Below are positions 31,748 to 43,230 of a DNA stretch of 64,000 nucleotides, piece after piece (the stretch's first letter is position 1; every line of letters starts with the position of its first letter). Under the pieces are notes generated by a model. It saw only the letters and a program-made list of their open reading frames with translations. It did no database searches and was not told the origin of the DNA. This stretch comes from Tribonema minus (Eukaryota; Sar; Xanthophyceae; Tribonematales; Tribonemataceae): assembly GCA_017506865.1 (NCBI GenBank), contig JAFCMP010000091.1, positions 1-64,000 of the forward strand. The letters run 5' to 3'. The position numbers were made by a program, and so were the translations under genes.

Positions 31748-34700
31748 CAAAGCATACTGCCCTCGCCTGCATGTCTTGTTGCAACTTGTTGCTTCGACGA
31801 AATTTGTGCACACAGACCATGGATGACTTACGTCGTAAGTGCGCTACAAGCACAAGATAAGCACCACTAATACAGCTGGCGACTTTGGAATGAAACTGCA
31901 TTACATGACAGCTGCAAACGACAAATGAGCAGAAAGTTGCATGCTCGCCAATCTGCCTGCCACCACTGCGTGTGCATAGAATGCCTTGCAGTTGCAAAAG
32001 TGCTGCCATCTGCCTCTGATGACAAGCGGACCACTGCCACACTCATTATTGGCAGTTGAACCGCAATAGAAGTATGAGTGTACCTAGCCTTCTCATCATG
32101 CACCATGTATATGCAGCCATGGCAGGCTAAGGCTCAGGCTGCACTTCTTGAATTTCAAGTCTAGCTATGTTAGAACGGGCAGGGCATGGGGCCACGTAAG
32201 GCATTGACCCGTGCGAACAGCTACGCGCTCCACTGCACGCAGCAGCAGAGCAGCCTTCAGTGTGTTGACTAACTAGGAGTGGGCAGCTGTGTTAACATGG
32301 AGAATAGGAGAACAAAAGGCCAGCAAAAGCCGCACCTGTGTCACACGGTGCCGCTCGCTCGCCCTCGCCAATGCCATCCCTTCAGCGCTTCAGTCATACT
32401 ACAGACGGCAGGCGGCAGGCATTAATTAACCCACTTGGTGAGGTTGCGAAGCTTCCACCCGTGCTGGCGTCGACGCACCGCTGCTGCTGCTGTCACCTGG
32501 CGGTGGCTGGCTGCATGTGTGCTCGACTCTGCTACGCTTTGAATTCAAGATAGGTAGCGACGTTTTGTCAATGTAGTTATATTGCTATTGCTGGAGTAGC
32601 ACAGACATGTGTACCTACCTGTACACGTTACAGCCAGTGCTTGGTCCTACAGAGGAGGTCTTGAGGCTGTAGCGGTGGCGCTATTGTCCTGATTTGTCAC
32701 ATAGCGATGGCACCACATGAATGGATGGGACGCAAAAACAGCACGCCGCATCGTTCAGGCTTGCGACCATGATACCGCATGCATGCCACAGGCACCAGGC
32801 AGCATCGCTGCTGCTTTTGGCTTCCTGAATGTGGAACAGCGCTCGATCCTCCAACCCGCATTGATAAGGAGCAACACATTTGCACTCACCAGCAAATGGC
32901 CAGACACCAGCCAGCAGGATCCATAGATTGCGGCGTCACTGAGGCCTTTGTACCAGTTGAGGGCCTGTGTGAGCATGCATGACCCTTGCCATTCATATGG
33001 CCTGTGTACATGATGAGAGGGCACGAGAGGCAGTGGCCTGTCACACATGCTGCAGTAGGTGTGCCTGTCTGTTTCAGTCTGTTGCCAGGCAGGGATCAGA
33101 CAGGATAGCAACAACATGTCTGCAGTAGAGGGGGTAAACGGGCCACGCAGAAGCACGTGCACTGGGGTGTGAGGATATGACCTGACGTTATTGTGCCTTT
33201 GGTGCATATGGAACCGGCACTGCAGTTTGTGACCGCTTGCGCATGCTGCAAGGCAATGAATCATGTCCGCAACAGGGTGGGGAGTAAGCGCATTTGATGA
33301 GCAGGCAACTTAGTGAACTTCAGGTACAGTTGGCTGGTACGTAATGACGTGAGATGCAATGACGATGGCCGTAGGCAATGCTTGCATGTTGTTGACGCAT
33401 GTTCCCCTGTGACGAATTTGATACATTTTCAATCCACGCGTATACACGATACTGCAACCTCAAAAGAGGTAATCCCCTTTCTTCATGCTGCTCAAGCGCA
33501 AAAGCAGGCTTGAACGTCAGATGAGTGAAATGTATGGATCCTGAACCACTTCCAGGACGATACATGGTCTTTCATGCCCACACGCATGCAGGAGACAGAC
33601 CATTATCTCCGCACAGCGACTTTGTTTCTCCCTCTTAAGACCTACTTTGGGAGAGCCTATGACTATCACAAGATTGCGAGCCTACACAGACGCAGTGCTT
33701 AGGTCTGCGCCGCAGCGTGGCATGCATGGCTACGGAGCTACCAGGAAGTGACGTCGTGTCAGCTTGATGACATTTTATCATCTTCGACTCGAACAGTAAC
33801 ACTTCGTATCACAACAATGTACTACCTGCAGGAGGTGAGTCTGTGCGGCACACATGCTTGTGACATGCTATTGCAGTTGCAGTTGCAATTGAGCGCTCAC
33901 GTTCTGATAAGCAACCATGCACAGAGGCCAGTGTTTGACTTCTAGTGATTGCAACACTGGCGATGTCGCCGCACCCGGGTACATGGTCGGCACCTTCAGT
34001 GCAGCTGCTGGCAGAGTCTCACGCAACCGCACCATGCAACTCGCGCTGCAATGGAGACTTCCAAATGCTTTGCAACATGCTGCCAACACTGGGAGAACGG
34101 CTCTGTTGCCAATACTAGCGCAATGCTGTGCAGAGCAAGAGGTACTACAGCTTTCGTCTTACTGGTGGCTCTGCAACAGTTGCAGTGTTTCCAGCGCTGC
34201 CACACCACACGTACTGCTTGTGGCCTGACAACTGTACTTGTTAAGTTTCGCGACTTACCTTTGGAGACATGCATGATATGCTCAGCAGCACAGATGTGCA
34301 TAGCAGCGTTCTTGCAGCGCTCCTGCCACAGGTGCTTGGAGATCTGCCAGTGCGGCTGCAACGGTATGAGAAAGAGAGATAAGGCCAGGCACCATTACTA
34401 GATGTTGTCATTTGACATTGGGTCAGCACAAGCTGACGAATGGTCCCACACCACAAGTCTCGTAGCAGGAGCAACCGAATTTAAGTTGAACAGACAGCAG
34501 CAGCAAGAAGCGCGTGTGCATGCATTCATAAAACGGCATGCGTTGTTATCAACAAAACTTACAGGGCACGCACACATAAAAGCTGTCAGCCACTCCACAA
34601 ATCATGCTGCACATGAACTCTTCATGAATGACGAGCATAACAATCGGTTGTTGTGGCAAACTTGCTTCATGCACAATTTGCCTGCATGCAGGCGACAAGG

Positions 34701-34811
34701 ATCCACAGCTATCACGGATTGCAAGAGTGCATGCAGGCGAAAGGTAAGGATCAACATGCCACTTCAACAAGACTTATATTGTTGCAAGACCGATGCATGT
34801 CTTCAATTCAG
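31748..34811. other. Stretch without a supported gene
   Basis: Only short frames occur. 32717-32926 (plus) has somewhat protein-like sequence (RSILQPALIRSNTFALTSKW) but no splice or homology support. Nothing else is recognised. Confidence 0.3.
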
Positions 34812-35131
34812 ATGTCTGTGAATTTCGGGGATGAGTGGTATGCGTTTAAAACATTGATGGCTGAGCAACCTCTCGCCCGAAGAAGCTCATTGAAGAGTAC
34901 AACACAGAGCGCAACTGCCTGCGCTTCATATTCTGTAGGCCAGAGCGTAACGGAGGGAGAGTACAAGTCGAACTCATCTGCACATCAACACGCGACGCTG
35001 TGCAGGCGCGCCTTGCCTTGCTTTCAGTGCAGCTGAGCTTTGCTGTCAATCGTTTGTTGCTGATGAGTTGTCTAGCAGGCAACAACCGGGCGCAGCTCGG
35101 CTGGAGACATCATGGGCTTATGAGCGAGTGA
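34812..35131 (+). pseudogene. Protein-coding island with one frameshift, unknown family
   Basis: After an acceptor-like TTCAATTCAG, the frame at 34812 reads MSVNFGDEWYAFKTLMAEQPLA. From about 34870 the protein-like sequence continues one frame back: KKLIEEYNTERNCLRFIFC, then a basic patch and VQARLALLSVQLSFAVNRLL, to TGA at 35129. One missing C in the CCC run near 34875 would join the two. The second half has no ATG of its own and is easy to miss. It looks like the C-terminal exon of a gene that is either decayed or carries a sequence error. Confidence 0.4.
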
Positions 35132-35806
35132 CAGTTGAACGGAAGCATAGCCTTCAATATACTGCTGCTCAGGGCAGTTTGATGGGCACGTGTGAGGCCC
35201 CGTCCTATCCGATACCACTATGTGCGCAATGCCCAGAGGGTTACGCAGCAGGTACACCGAGTATGAATTCACATACTGTCTCATCATGAGCAATGGCGTG
35301 GGTGTATTTTTGAATATATCATGTGCAGGGCGAATATAGACACTAAGGGAAAGCGATGCATGCACGGCATAAGCGTTTTTCTAATAAAGCACAAGCATGG
35401 CTTCATCTGGCAGGTGGCCAATAGAGGGCGGCAGCATTGTGAAAGAAACCGTTCCTGATGTCTTTTGACCACGGTTGGCGAGCCGTGCTGCCGCTGGTGT
35501 TTGTGGTGAAGACACGTCCAAAAGGTACTACTATGAGGGTGGATTGATATGCAGTGCTCTGCTGTGGCGCTGACCTGCAAACCTTATCTTCAGAACGCAT
35601 CGTGGCAATATGGGGAGTGAACTCGTATTCGAAATCGTGTTCCCGACCGCTGTAGGCTGGGGTGGCATGCACATCTGTCTTTAGACGCTCTATTGGCCTT
35701 CGCACCGCTCACCCCTGCATGACAAGCTCCAACATCACCGGCTTTCTGCGGTTCAAAGCACAGCAAATCGGTGACACATGGGGGCTGTGTGGTGCTAACC
35801 TGCAAG
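35132..35806. other. Short stretch with weak exon-like signal
   Basis: On the minus strand around 35610-35690 the frame reads AYSGREHDFEYEFTPHIATM, ending at an AAG|GTTTGC donor-like site. It could be an exon related to the minus-strand ORF at 35807-36307, but phase and order do not prove it. Nothing else is seen. Confidence 0.25.
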
Positions 35807-36307
35807 TCAATCAGCATATGCATTGTCGCTGTTGAACTTCGCTATTGCCTTTTGCACGGCGACATCTCTGTCAGCCTTCGCCTCCGCCACTGCCGCCTGT
35901 TCGCCATGAGCCAGCACATCTATGAATGCATCACGGAACCCGGCATCCAAAAACACATTCTGCAACGAGTTGTGCTCTGATGTAGGCTGACCCTCATTGC
36001 TGTTGCTGGCCTGCACATTGTGAAATACGTTGTACACGGCAGTGCCATGGTACTTCTCATCCCTCGTCCATTCTCGGCTGCGCAACCACTCGCAGTACCT
36101 CTTGACTGCAACCAGCGCAGACAGGGGCTGTCCTTTATACTTGTCTACAGGCACCACGGTCTCCGTAGCATCCATCGCAACTTCGGTGGGGCACGCGCTT
36201 GCACGCTGGTCGCGGTTGTGTTGCTCACCAAACACAAAAAAATATGCGTCTGCAGACCGCATGAATGCCATCAGCTTGCCAAGTAGCACATCTTGTTTTT
36301 TCAACAT
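35807..36307 (-). CDS. Hypothetical protein, 166 residues
   Basis: The minus-strand frame starts MLKKQDVLLGKLMAFMRSAD, preceded directly by CCAG, so the Met may instead lie inside an exon whose acceptor is at about 36309. The composition is even and protein-like: CEWLRSREWTRDEKYHGTAV, then an Ala/Lys/Asp-rich helical C-terminus (HGEQAAVAEAKADRDVAVQK) ending at TGA 35807-35809. No known motif or membrane segment is visible. Its 5' side abuts a cluster of the 129-bp satellite, so any upstream exon would have to lie beyond the repeat. Confidence 0.45.
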   Translation of the reverse strand: MLKKQDVLLGKLMAFMRSADAYFFVFGEQHNRDQRASACPTEVAMDATETVVPVDKYKGQPLSALVAVKRYCEWLRSREWTRDEKYHGTAVYNVFHNVQASNSNEGQPTSEHNSLQNVFLDAGFRDAFIDVLAHGEQAAVAEAKADRDVAVQKAIAKFNSDNAYAD

Positions 36308-36870
36308 CCTGGAGATTTGGGAATGGCGTCTTACTAACATTAATGTTGAGGTTAAAATATTTCTGGCAATTGCAGAAATCAGGAGAGCGTCGTACCCTGC
36401 ACTTTTTTGTTTTTGCCCTATAGAAACTGTTTGGGACCAGAGATCCTTTAGTGGCTGTCACATGAAATTAAATGTTGAGGTTGAATATTGCTGGCAAACT
36501 GCAGAAATCAGGAGAGCGTCGTACCCTGCGCTTTTTGATTTTTCTCTGAAGAAAGTATTTAGGACTTAAGATTCGGGAGTGGCTGTCACATGAACTTCAA
36601 TGTTGAGGTTGGATAATTCTGGCAGTTTGCAGAATTCAGGAGAGTGTCGTACCCGGCGCTTTTGATTTTGCTCTACAGAAACTATCTAGGACTAAAGATT
36701 TGAGAGTGGCTGTCACATGAACTTCAATGTTGAAGTTGTATATGTGGCACTTGCAGAAATCCGGAGAGCGTCGTACCTTCAGTTCTTGCTGTTGCTCTAA
36801 AGAAACTATCTGGGACTGAAGGTTTGGGAATGGGCATCACAAAAACTTCAAATGTGATGTTGTACTAGTA
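36308..36870. repeat. Diverged cluster of the 129-bp satellite (about 4-5 units)
   Basis: Units share GAAATCAGGAGAGCGTCGTACC, an upstream AACTTCAATGTTGAGGTT-like stretch and a downstream GAAACTATCTGGGACT-like stretch. They occur at about 36370, 36500, 36635 and 36755. They are more diverged than the array at 40.6-41.4 kb, so this cluster is probably older. Confidence 0.85.
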
Positions 36871-36895
36871 ACTGTGCACGCATCTCTCTCTGTCA

Positions 36896-37045
36896 GCGGT
36901 CTGCACAAGGGCACAAGAACGGCGTAAGAATGGAACAGAGAAACCCACATGCCTTGTTGACAAGTGCGAAGGGTGCAGGCTGACGAGTCTTACTGCAAGG
37001 GTCGTCGTACTGAGTACATGCGCAGCAGGCGTCCCTAACTGCGCA
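36896..37045 (+). pseudogene. Small basic Cys-rich peptide gene, copy 1 (broken)
   Basis: This aligns with the peptide frames at 41716-41937 and 47567-47830. The first third is missing, and one base is lost between AAGTGC and GAGTAC (44 versus 45 nt in copy 2), which shifts the frame across the Cys cluster. The missing part ends exactly at a shared CAAGGGCACA (see findings). Confidence 0.7.
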
Positions 37046-37189
37046 GCCTAGTCCTGTCAAAACTGAAGTGGCGATGGCGCTACAAGCCTTGCTGTCCGCA
37101 CAACACACTAAGTCACAAATGAAGGCCTAAGGTGATGTGGTCAGTGCAGCACATGAAATCACTGACCTGCTTCAGTAGAAACACGACAA

Positions 37190-37700
37190 ATTGTAATTGG
37201 TTGCACGATCCTCCTGCAAGGATCTCCTTCAAGGAGTGCGACACACTGGCATGAGCTCCGTTCTGACCGCCCCAGCTCCTCCAGCTGCTACGAGTCCTGT
37301 GCAGCGCCTACACGAAGTTATTGCAGATTGCAAGGAGCGTTGGCGTTGCTGTGCTGGCGATGCAGCCATGCCTCGTTGACAGGCTGTAGGCATCACAGAT
37401 GTCTGCAGCAGTGGCGCAGAAGCAAGTGGTGCTGGTCAATGCGCAATGTGAAGTTGTCTGATGAGGTGGCACAACAGCTCTTGCTGCTGAGCAATCGCTT
37501 GACCATGGCTGAGCTGCAACACACTGGCATCCTTAGCGCCAGCATGCCGCAGCAGAAACGATGCTACAGACGCTTCATAAGGCGACGTATCAAAGTCAAA
37601 GCAGTTCACGCGTCTGTACGCAAAACCATGTCAGGGCGCAATCACAGCTCACAAGCAACAGGCACCATGCTGTTGAAGCATATGCAGCACACAACTGTGT
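37190..37700. repeat. Repeat block shared with 42090-42540
   Basis: It shares GATCCTCCTGCAAG, CACTGGCATGAGCTCCGTT, CCTCCAGCTGCTAC, ATTGCAGATTGCAAGGAGCG and ACCATGGCTGAGCTGCA in the same order with the second block. It always follows the Cys-rich peptide copy, so peptide and block belong to one dispersed repeat unit. Short frames inside are not conserved between the copies. Confidence 0.75.
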
Positions 37701-38439
37701 AATCACACATTTATTGCATTCCAGCGCGTTTACGGACTGACCTCACATGACATAGCTGTTCAGTATATGCTCAATGGGTCACCGTAAATGGCATGCTGCA
37801 CTTTGCCACCCCGGGTCCCGTGTTGCCACAGGCGTGTAAATCGCTGTTGCTACCGATCTGCAAACTCCTGACATGTCATCTCTGTCAAGGTCGTGCTGAA
37901 AGCCGTCTTTCATCTCAGACAGATCAAGGCTAGACAGGGCACGTAGCACGTCTGCGTCAGATGAGGTGCGTAGAGGCATTCTCCCATTACCTCAAAACGC
38001 CAGTCTACGACAAACCCAGACCGTATTGCCCCCTGCAACAAACCCAGACCGTATTGCCCCCTGTAAAGCTGCTGTATGCCGCTGTGAGTGCTATACCCAT
38101 GCCCGCAAACAGTAGGACAGCTCGCACATTGCAGATCACAGTGCGTAGCAGAACCTCCCCCACGCCGTGCAGGCCAGTAAGAGCAAGTAAAATTCGCGTT
38201 GTGAGCAATAGATTCCACCATGTGCTAGATTTGAGTTGCTGCACAGTCTCGGGCGGAAGTCTTCCATCGTCCATGTGCCGCTGATGCTCTCGCTTGCCAC
38301 AAAGACTGGAACCACATACCTGTAGATCATCTGCAGATCAGTCATTCAAGGATGCGAGAGATGGCGCTTCATACGTATTTGAAAGTCACATAGATGAGCG
38401 CAATATAGTAATGTGCGGTAAGACGTGGGGCGCTACGAT
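37701..38439. other. Stretch without a supported gene
   Basis: A short direct repeat, CAAACCCAGACCGTATTGCCCCCTG, occurs twice at about 38010-38065. No protein-like frame is seen. Confidence 0.35.
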
Positions 38440-39535
38440 CGTTTGAGTTTTGCTTCAGGGCTTCTCGAAGGTTTTGGCCCCGCTGAAGACTTTTAAGTTA
38501 AGCATCAGAACGAAGGTTTGTGGCTTGCTTGGTCAAACTGGACGTCATATGACTTCTGTAGAAATAATCTTGAGAAAGAGTAATGCTTGTTACTCTTGCC
38601 CTATGGAAACTGCTAGTGCTTATGTCTTGAAACATACAATTCAAGACTGGATGCCTCACGAACTCCAATGATGTTGAGTGACCTGAAGCAAATCGACAGC
38701 TCATGCATGCACTTCGCTCTTCTGCTAATCCAGCCCCAGAGCCGCCATGCCAGTTTGCCGAGCGCAGCCGCTCCTGACCCGCATAGCTTCCCGCCTCTCC
38801 TCGCCTAATGACCCGGTGTATGCAATGCTGGCAGCTGTGCGGATCACAAATGGCGTCTGCAGACCAGCAACAAGGCAGTGGCGCATGCGCACACATGAAA
38901 TGCTATGAGTCAACACCGAGCAAACGGCGTACCTAGCACATGCTGGAATGTTGTGACTCTTACGTAGAGTTTCAAATGAAGCAGCAGGACACGTGGTTCG
39001 TGGGCATGGTTGGAACTTCAATGTTGAGGTTTAATATTTCTGGCAAATTGCAGAAATCAGGAGAGCGTCGTACCCTGGCCTTTTTGCTTTTGCTCTATGG
39101 AAACTATTTTGGGACAAAAGATTCGTGGATGGGCACGACACGAACTCAATGTTGACGTTGAATATTTCTGGCAAATTGCAGAAATCAGGAGAGCCTCGTA
39201 CCCTGCCCTTTTTGCTTTTGCTCTAGGGAAACTATCATGGGACAAAAGATTCGTGGATGGGCACGGCACGAACTGTAAATGTGATGTTATGCTGGTAGCT
39301 GTGCACGCACCTCTCTGTCAGCAGTCTGCACAAGGGCACAGAGTGCTGTGCATGGGACGGCGCACCCGTCGCCTGGTGGCCTAGGTTAGCAGTCTTATAA
39401 GGAAGGATGGCCGCGTCACGTCTGCAGCTGAGCGTGCACAGGGGGGGAGGTGAGGCGCCGCTAACACCACCGTTGCATGGGGTTGTACGTGCAGCTGGCG
39501 AGGTTTGTCAGCATTGTTGATGTGCTGGCAGTTAA
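38440..39535. repeat. Segmental duplication, copy A (two satellite units)
   Basis: It is collinear with 39995-41705. From 38443 to about 39000 the copies are near identical (for example CGCCTAATGACCCGGTGTAT and AACACCGAGCAAACGGCGTA). The 129-bp satellite follows (39010-39290, two units), then a shared tail with CAGTCTTATAAGGAAGGATG and AACACCACCGTTGCATGGGG. A shorter fragment of its start, with GCTTCTCGAAGGTTTTGGCC, recurs at about 39715-39800. Confidence 0.85.
39010..39290. repeat. 129-bp satellite, two units
   Basis: Two units contain GCAAATTGCAGAAATCAGGA, GAGAGCGTCGTACCCTGG or its CCTCG variant, and GGGACAAAAGATTCGTGGAT. They are flanked by the unique parts of the segmental duplication. 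Confidence 0.9.
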
Positions 39536-39994
39536 TTTTTGCTGCAGCGCTGCGCCAGCATATACTGCTGCGCCGCTGCATGTTTGCATACATTAGTTGC
39601 ACGTAGGAGGTTGGGAGCCACTCTCACAGCAATTCATGACGAATTGAGACAGCGCTACATACATGAGGAGCGCAAAGTAGTAATGTGCAGTAAGACCTGG
39701 GGTGCAACAATCGGTTGAGTTTTGCTTCAGGGCTTCTCGAAGGTTTTGGCCCCACTGAAGACTTCGAGTTAAGCATCAGGACGAAGGTTTCTGGCTCGCT
39801 TAGCTTGCTTAGCCGAGGCAATTTCCACAGCTTTGCTGCAGCGCTGCGCCAGTATAAACTGCTGCATGTTTGCACACCATTACTAGCACTTAGGAGAATG
39901 GGAGCTACTCTCACAATAACTCAGGACAAATTGAGACAGCGGTACATACGTCATGTAGCAAAATAGTAATTGCGGTGAGACCTGGGGTGCCACA
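39536..39994. other. Spacer between the two segmental copies
   Basis: It holds a partial third copy of the duplication start (about 39660-39800) and two copies of a GCTGCAGCGCTGCGCCAG sequence (about 39540 and 39834). No gene is recognised. Confidence 0.45.
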
Positions 39995-41705
39995 ACCGCT
40001 TGAGTCTCTGCTGAAGACTCAAATTCAACCATCAGGACGAAGGTTTGTGGCTTGCTTGGCCAAATTTGACGTCGTATGACATCTGTAGCAATAATCTTGA
40101 GAAACAGTAACGCTTGTTACTCTTGCCCTGCGGAAACTGCTAGTGCTCATATCTTGAAACATGAGATTCACGACTGGATGCCTCACGAACTCCAATGATG
40201 TTGAGTGAGCTGATGCAAATCGACAGTGCATGCATGCACTTGCCTCTTCTGCTAATCCAGCCCCAGAGCCGCCATGTCAGTTTGCCGAGCGCAGCCGCTC
40301 TGACCCGCATAGCTTCCCGCCTCTCCTCGCCTAATGACCCGGTGTATGCAATGCTGGCAGCTGTGCGAATCACAAATGGCGTCTGCAGACCAGCAACAAG
40401 GCAGTGGCGCATGCGCACACATGAAATGCTATGAGTCAACACCGAGCAAACGGCGTACCTAGCACATGCTGGAATGTTGTGACTCTTACATAGAGTTTCA
40501 AAATGAAGCAGCAGGACACATGGTTCGTGGGCACGGTTGGAACTTCGATGTTAAGGTTTAATATTTCTGGCAAATTGCAGAAATCAGGAGAGCGTCGTAC
40601 CCTGGCCTTGTTGCTGTTGTTTTATGGAAACTATTTTGGCACAAAAGATTCGTGGATGGGCACAGCACAAACTTCAAATATGAAGTTGAATATTTCTGGC
40701 AAATTGCAGAAATCAGGAGAGCGTCGTACCCTGCCCTTTTTGCTTTTGCTCTATGGAAACTATTTTGGGACAAAAGGTTCGTGGATGGGCACAGCACAAA
40801 CTTCAAATATGAAGTTGAATATTTCTGGCATATTGCAGAAATCAGGAGAGCGTCGTACCCTGCCCTTTTGCTTTTGCTCTATGGAAACTATTTTGGGACA
40901 AAAGGTTCGTGGATGGGCACAGCACAAACTTCAAATATGAAGTTGAATATTTCTGGCATATTGCAGAAATCAGGAGAGCGTCGTACCCTGCCCTTTTTGC
41001 TTTTGCTCTAGGGAAACTATTTTGGGACAAAAGATTCGTGGGTGGGCACAGCACAAACGTCAAATATGAAGTTGAATATTTCTGGCAAATTGCAGAAATC
41101 AGGAGAGCGTCGTACCCTGCCCTTTTTGCTTTTGCTCTAGGGAAACTATTTTGGGACAAAAGATTCGTGGATGGGCACAGCACAAACTTCAAATATGAAG
41201 TTGAATATTTCTGGCAAATTGCAGAAAACAGGAGAGCGTTGTACCCTGCCCTTTTTGCTTTTGCTCTATGGAAACTATTTTGGGACAAAAGATTCGTGGA
41301 TGGGCACAGCACAAACTTCAAATATGAAGTTGAATATTTCTGGCAAATTGCAGAAATCAGGAGAGCGTCGTACCCTGCCCTTTTTGCTATTGCTCTATGG
41401 AAACTATTTTGGGACAAAAGATTCGTGGATGGGCACGGCACGAACTGTAAAAGTGATGTTGTGCTGGTAGCTGTGCACGCACCTCTCTGCCAGCAGTCTG
41501 CACAAGGGCACAGAGTGCTGTGCACGGGAAGGCGCATCTGTCGGCTGGTAGCCTAAGTTAGCAGTCTTATAAGGAAGGATGGCGTGTCACGTCAGCAGCG
41601 GAGCGTGCACAGGGGGGGAGGTGAGGCACCGCTAACACCACCGTTGCATGGGGTTGTACGTGCAGCTAGCGAGGTTTGTCAGCATTGTTGATGTGCTGGC
41701 ATCTG
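39995..41705. repeat. Segmental duplication, copy B (expanded satellite)
   Basis: It repeats copy A in order but is longer, because the satellite inside has about seven units instead of two. The unique flanks on both sides (about 40030-40500 and 41460-41700) match copy A with few differences. Confidence 0.85.
40540..41460. repeat. 129-bp satellite array, about seven units
   Basis: Unit starts (AACTTCAAATATGAAGTTGA or variant) lie at 40670, 40799, 40927, 41056, 41185 and 41314, that is 129 nt apart with one 128-nt unit. A more diverged first unit begins near 40541. Because 129 is 43 codons, uninterrupted frames run along both strands (for example 40909-41556 plus and 40842-41537 minus). They are a by-product of unit length and not evidence for genes. 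Confidence 0.95.
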
Positions 41706-41725
41706 AGTTCAGGGTTGTACCGGCA

Positions 41726-41937
41726 TGGATGATACTACATTCTAGGCCTGCATGGCAGCACGCAGAGAATCACTGAACGCTGCGAGTAGAGCAAGGGCGA
41801 AGGCAAGGGCACAAGAAAGGCTTGAGAACAGGACAGAAAGACCCAAATGCCTTGTTTACAAGTGCAGCAGGGTGAGGTTTGATGAGCCTGTTTGCAACGG
41901 TCGTCATACCGAGTACATGCGCTGCAGACGTCCCTGA
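41726..41937 (+). pseudogene. Small basic Cys-rich peptide gene, copy 2 (early stop)
   Basis: The start equivalent to copy 3 (ATG 47567) is followed after six codons by TAG where copy 3 has CAG. An internal ATG at 41752 gives 61 residues: MAARRESLNAASRARAKARA, then KCLVYKCSRVR, VCNGRHTEYMRCRRP and a stop. The pattern C-x4-C-x9-C-x3 suggests a small metal-binding or disulfide module behind a basic helix. Confidence 0.6.
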
Positions 41938-42089
41938 CTACCCAGCTTAGGTCTGTTGAATCTGAAGTGGCGATGGCGCAACAACCCTTGCTGCCCGCAC
42001 AACACACTCAGTCATAAATGAAGACCTAAGGTGATGTGGTCAGTGCAGCACATGAAACCACTGACCTGCTTCAGTAGAAACACGACAAA

Positions 42090-42540
42090 TTGTGATTGGT
42101 TACACGATCCTCCTGCAAGAATCTCCTGCAATGAGTGCGACGCACTGGCATGAGCTCCGTTGTGACCGCCCTAGCGCCTCCAGCTGCTACCAAGTCCTGT
42201 GCAGTGCCTACATGGAGTTATTGCAGATTGCAAGGAGCGTTGGCGCTGGTGTGCTGGCAATGCAGCCATGCCTCGGTACATGAAACGTTGACAGGCGCTA
42301 GGCATCACAGATGTGTGCAGCAGCAGCAAAGAAGCAAGTGATGCTGGTCAATAGGATCCACATCAGCGGGTAATGTGAAATTGTCAGTTGAGGCGGCACA
42401 AAGCTTTTGCTGCGGAACAATTGCTTAACCATGGCTGAGCTGCAGCATTTACTGGCATCCTTAGCGCCAGCGTGGCACAGCAGAAAAGATGCTACATAAG
42501 CTTCATGTGGGGACGTATCAAAGTCAATCAACAGTCAACA
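42090..42540. repeat. Repeat block shared with 37190-37700
   Basis: This is the second copy of the block following the Cys-rich peptide. Its end (GGACGTATCAAAGTCAATCA) leads directly into the tandem repeat at 42540-43230, which is built on the same sequence. Confidence 0.75.
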
Positions 42541-43230
42541 CATGTAGGTGACTTCACTGGTGGCCTGCAGCAGCGTGCTGCGCCTCCTTACTGCCAGCGT
42601 CTCTGTTGAGTAGCTTGTGTGTTACTCATGTAGGTGACTTCACTGGTGACCTGCAGCAGCATGCTGCGCCTCCTTGTCACCAGCGTCTCTGTTGAGTAGC
42701 ATGCCGCAGCGACAATGTCGCATGAGCTTCTCGAGGCGACGTATGAAAGTCAATCAACGAAGCAAACAACAAGAGTAGGTGGCTTACGGCTGAGCTGCAG
42801 CCTTTTGCACCTCCTTAACGCCAGCAGCGTCTCTGTTGAGTAGCATGCCGAAGCAGGAATTGTTACATAACCCCACGTGGCGACGTACCAAAGTCAGTCA
42901 ACAAAGCAGAGAAAAAGTTTAGGGGCTTTTGGCTGAGCTGCAGCCTTATGTACCTCCTTACCGCCAGCAGCATCTCCGTTGAGCATGCCGCAGCAGCAAC
43001 AATGTAACCTGAGCTTCTTGAAGCGACGTATCAAGTCAATCCACAAAAGCAATTAACAAGTGCAGGTGGCTTATAGCTGAGCTGCAGCCTTATGCACGTC
43101 TTTACCGCCAGCAGCGTCTCCGTTGAGTAGCATATTGAAATCAATCAGCAAAGCAACCAGTCAGTGAAGTGTAGGTGGCTCATGGCTGAGCTGCAGTAAT
43201 CACCTCCTTACCACCAGCTGGCGGCGGATT
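42540..43230. repeat. Tandem repeat of about 140 bp, five or so units
   Basis: Units contain CAGCGTCTCTGTTGAGTAGC (about 42597, 42682, 42827, then CATCTCCGTTGAG about 42968 and 43115), GGCTGAGCTGCAGCC and a CGACGTATCAAAGTCAATCA-like part. Two shortened 85-bp units with GTAGGTGACTTCACTGGTG begin the array. The units are imperfect and carry no conserved frame. Confidence 0.85.

Noticed and set aside
40842-41537. 231-residue minus-strand and 215-residue plus-strand frames across the satellite array
   Set aside because: They are tandem copies of a 43-codon unit, open on both strands only because 129 is divisible by three; not evidence of a gene.
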